From positions 1 through 9,329 of the forward strand of contig DAIMZO010000043.1 in NCBI GenBank assembly GCA_036733925.1: a stretch of 9,329 bases of DNA, written 5' to 3'. Within the stretch, counting starts at the first letter, position 1; each line of letters begins with the position of its first letter. The notes beneath the pieces are model-generated. The model did no database searches. It saw only the letters and a program-made list of their open reading frames with translations, and was not told the DNA's origin. This DNA comes from UBA2897 sp036733925 (GTDB lineage: Bacteria; Bacillota; Negativicutes; Selenomonadales; Selenomonadaceae). A program made the translations under genes and the position numbers. Of the stretch, positions 7,585 through 9,329 are shown one piece after another.

Positions 7585-7611
7585 ATTCCACACGAAAGAG
7601 ATTTCTCCTGC
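7585..7611 (-). promoter_or_regulatory. Sigma-H-like promoter of the comEA operon
   Basis: Read on the minus strand, GCAGGAGAA (7611-7603) is followed by 11 bases and then GTGGAAT (7591-7585). The Bacillus sigma-H consensus is RNAGGAWWW, 11-12 bases, RNNGAAT. Only one of the W positions deviates (G). A start about 8 bases after GAAT would leave a leader of roughly 25-30 bases containing the GGGAGG ribosome site and the ATG at 7549. No better sigma-70 promoter is visible in the 80 bases before the N gap. Sigma-H-type factors control competence genes in several Firmicutes, which fits, but the assignment is inferred. Confidence 0.55.
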
Positions 7612-7635
7612 TGCAGAAAACAAAAGTTTTATTTT

Positions 7636-7682
7636 NNNNNNNNNNNNNNNNNNNNNNNNNNNNNNNNNNNNNNNNNNNNNNN
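7636..7682. other. Assembly gap, 47 N
   Basis: A run of undetermined bases interrupts the sequence upstream of comEA. Its true length is unknown, and the adjacency of the two flanks depends on scaffolding. The left flank is the start of the com operon. The right flank is a terminator-like hairpin after a GC-poorer gene cluster. Confidence 0.99.
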
Positions 7683-7705
7683 AAGCCCTCCCAAAAAGGG
7701 AAGGC
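7683..7705 (-). terminator. Terminator-like hairpin after toxin-immunity genes
   Basis: GCCCTCCC (7685-7692) pairs with GGGAAGGC (7698-7705) around an AAAAA loop, with one mismatch in eight pairs. On the minus strand it lies about 40 bases after the stop at 7744 and is followed by TT before the N run, so the T tract cannot be read. Its position fits the end of the three-gene cluster. Confidence 0.55.
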
Positions 7706-7743
7706 GGATGCCCTCAGAGAAAATCAAGAATCTCATAATTCCA

Positions 7744-8292
7744 TCAATGCAATGACGTCGTGCGCTGTTCAATCAGGGGCTTTACTTTATCTTCGCTTGG
7801 ATCATACCAGTCTGACATTTCATCATCAATGGATACCATTTTATCACTCTGCAAATGTACGTTCAAAGCCTCTTGGAAAAACCACCCCCGTTCAATAACC
7901 AGCACGCCATCTGACATTTCAAATATCAATGCTTTCGGATAAACGAACCGGAATTCCTTGGCTGTCCTTGTTGCCGGATAATGAATCACATTTGTTACCA
8001 CTTTAACATTCTGGATTGTCTGGCGGATTGTTTTCGTATATACATCGGGTATGTTTTCTTTCACTTTCGCTACAGACAGACGACCGCAATCCTCTTTGCC
8101 ATCGAAATAGTTCGCTGCAGTCATGCGATTCTCTACTTTCAAAGCATCTCCATCATCAAATCGCAGATAGATTGGCCACCAGAACTCACCGTTTTCTGGC
8201 TCTTGCCCTGTGCAAAGCATCAAAACATCCTTGCCTATACATCTCTGCAGACATTGCAATTCCTCCTTTTTTAGCGAAAAATCTTCGTTCAC
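7744..8292 (-). CDS. Hypothetical protein, candidate immunity protein
   Basis: The product has 182 residues and I recognise no named family. It is acidic, with no signal peptide and no membrane segment, so it should be cytosolic. It starts with charged helices (KKEELQCLQRCIGKDVL). A beta-rich middle part follows, with WWPIYLRFDDGDALKVENRM (about 39-58), then alternating strand-like segments KEFRFVYPKALIFEM and VLVIERGWFFQE near the C-terminus. The start is a GTG with an excellent AAAGGAGG 6 bases upstream, and it overlaps the preceding stop as GTGA. Being last in a cluster, directly after a small toxin-like protein, it has the place, size and acidity usual for an immunity protein that binds and blocks the toxin. 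That role is inferred from context only. Confidence 0.8.
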   Translation of the reverse strand: MNEDFSLKKEELQCLQRCIGKDVLMLCTGQEPENGEFWWPIYLRFDDGDALKVENRMTAANYFDGKEDCGRLSVAKVKENIPDVYTKTIRQTIQNVKVVTNVIHYPATRTAKEFRFVYPKALIFEMSDGVLVIERGWFFQEALNVHLQSDKMVSIDDEMSDWYDPSEDKVKPLIEQRTTSLH

Positions 8293-8717
8293 GATGCTCC
8301 TCCTTTCCGCTCCACAAAATGAATCTTCTGATCCTTAACGGTTTTCTCGTGACTTTTAATATGAATATCCACCGCCGGACTTCCATCCGAGGACGATACT
8401 GCCCGAACAGTAACCGTATAACCGTCCGGCATCCTAGCAATATACCCCTTTCCATTACTTAATGGTTTCGCCGTCGTGCCTTTCGTTAACTGCTTAAAAA
8501 AATCATTGGCCGATCTCAACGCATTTGCGCTAACTATCTGTCGTACTCGTCGATGTCCCGTTGCATCACCAAAATATCCATCTGCTTTAAGAGTATAAGC
8601 TCCTCTCATTTTATGTGCATTGTATTCCAGCGAATTATGTTCCCATTTTCCACTATTTTTGTCTTGCTCACGTTTTCCGATTGTATTTCCAAAATCACTG
8701 CCTCTTCCTGTTCCCAT
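8289..8717 (-). CDS. Small protein resembling a polymorphic-toxin C-terminal domain
   Basis: The product has 142 residues, no signal peptide and no membrane segment. The N-terminal third is polar and probably flexible (MGTGRGSDFGNTIGKREQDK). The middle carries GYFGDATGHRRVRQIVSANA (about 48-67). The C-terminal third holds PLSNGKGYIARMPDGYTVTV, then RAVSSSDGSPAVDIHI and KIHFVER, a compact beta-rich module ending close to the stop. A glycine-rich linker followed by a small basic beta module with conserved-looking His, Arg and Ser is the style of BECR-type RNase toxin domains, but I cannot assign a family or active site. The ATG overlaps the DUF4417 stop by one base (TAATG), with GGAAAGG upstream, and the stop overlaps the next gene by 4 bases. 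The order fits toxin followed by immunity gene. It could also be an unrelated phage accessory protein. Confidence 0.8.
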   Translation of the reverse strand: MGTGRGSDFGNTIGKREQDKNSGKWEHNSLEYNAHKMRGAYTLKADGYFGDATGHRRVRQIVSANALRSANDFFKQLTKGTTAKPLSNGKGYIARMPDGYTVTVRAVSSSDGSPAVDIHIKSHEKTVKDQKIHFVERKGGAS

Positions 8718-9329
8718 TATGCACCAGCCTTTCCAGCATAAAACAGTTCCGACTGGCTAGCAAAGCGTATAATTTCTATTCCATGCATTCGAAACGGGCG
8801 AAAAAAACTATCTGGTGCCTTTCCATAGACAATCACGCATTTGGGCTGCAATACCTCTATCATTTTCTGAAAGCCAATTTTGAAATAATAACGATCTTCT
8901 TTGCATTTCCAACAGCCGTGTGTCCCCACAGAAACGATTGCATGTTGTCGAATACCAGAGAATACAAACGGATACGATGACTTGTCGGCAAATCGTACAT
9001 TTGGAATAACTTCAATTCCGTTCTTTTCCCACCAGCAAGCCAAGGCTCGGGATATATACGTCATCCATGCCTGCATAACTACCGGCATACTCCGATATAA
9101 ACTGAAATCAGGGGAAATAACACCTCGAAAACGTTTCAGGATTGGCAAATACTTTTTAGGGCTTCTCCAAATGCGAAGGAATTTTTCATCATATTCGTAA
9201 AATGCCACCCACGCATCATAGTCTTTACCTTGAATCGCTTCCGAAAACGGGATGATCCGATTGGGAATTAAATCACTTCCATGCAATACAGGAATCTCCC
9301 AGTCTCCTGCATATTCGGCTCCTTCTACC
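8717..9329 (-). CDS. DUF4417 domain protein, 5' end outside window
   Basis: The visible 203 residues match DUF4417, a family of unknown function that I associate with mobile and phage-linked loci of Firmicutes. Seen features are RIIPFSEAIQGKDYDAWVAF near the start, KYLPILKRFRGVISPDFSLY, the MPVVMQAW helix, ALACWWEKNGIEVIPNVRF, the signature VSVGTHGC-WKCKEDR and VIVYGKAPDSFF towards the end. The reading frame stays open through position 9328 (visible N-terminal residues VEGAEYAGDWEIPV), with no in-frame ATG before it. A TTG at 9286 lies inside the family's conserved N-terminal part, so the real start is probably beyond the window and the gene is partial only because of the window edge. It is the first visible gene of the three-gene cluster and overlaps the next by one base. 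No catalytic role is known to me. Confidence 0.85.
   Translation of the reverse strand, partial: VEGAEYAGDWEIPVLHGSDLIPNRIIPFSEAIQGKDYDAWVAFYEYDEKFLRIWRSPKKYLPILKRFRGVISPDFSLYRSMPVVMQAWMTYISRALACWWEKNGIEVIPNVRFADKSSYPFVFSGIRQHAIVSVGTHGCWKCKEDRYYFKIGFQKMIEVLQPKCVIVYGKAPDSFFRPFRMHGIEIIRFASQSELFYAGKAGA

Noticed and set aside
1..9329. CRISPR arrays, tRNA genes and insertion sequences
   Set aside because: Looked for on both strands; no regularly spaced repeats, no tRNA-like cloverleaf and no transposase or terminal inverted repeats were seen.

Overview
The left part of this window (about 1-7635) looks like chromosomal backbone of a high-GC member of the Negativicutes, most likely Selenomonadaceae (Selenomonas or Mitsuokella type). 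That placement rests on the high GC content, the type A RNase P RNA, the comEA-comEC-holA neighbourhood and the protein style; it is an inference, not a demonstrated identity. All protein genes read on the minus strand, so transcription runs from right to left.

Backbone in order of transcription: a sigma-H-like promoter (7585-7611) drives a tightly coupled operon of comEA (DNA receptor), comEC (membrane DNA channel with a nuclease-like domain) and a UvrD/PcrA-type helicase with a complete DnaQ-like DEDDh 3'-5' exonuclease inserted in it. Both junctions are 4-base ATGA overlaps. The operon ends at a bidirectional terminator (1847-1888). Beyond it come holA (DNA polymerase III delta subunit, probable TTG start) and rnpB (RNase P RNA), which has a consensus sigma-70 promoter and its own terminator. 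The operon thus joins DNA uptake to a protein that could unwind and trim DNA, suggesting a role in handling incoming or recombining DNA.

The most unexpected item is between holA and the helicase gene. A near-consensus promoter on the plus strand (1758-1786) is followed by about 95 bases that fold into three hairpins, the last being the terminator with a T6 run. This is a complete small-RNA gene with UUCCC in both of its first two loops. I do not recognise its family.

A run of 47 N (7636-7682) separates the backbone from the right part (7683-9329), which is clearly poorer in GC. It holds three overlapping minus-strand genes: a DUF4417 protein cut by the window edge, a small protein with the look of a polymorphic-toxin C-terminal domain, and an acidic soluble protein in the position of an immunity gene. 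A terminator-like hairpin follows, just before the gap. I read this as a toxin-immunity cassette or prophage-derived module. The roles are inferred from order, size and style, and the gap means its linkage to the com operon rests on scaffolding.
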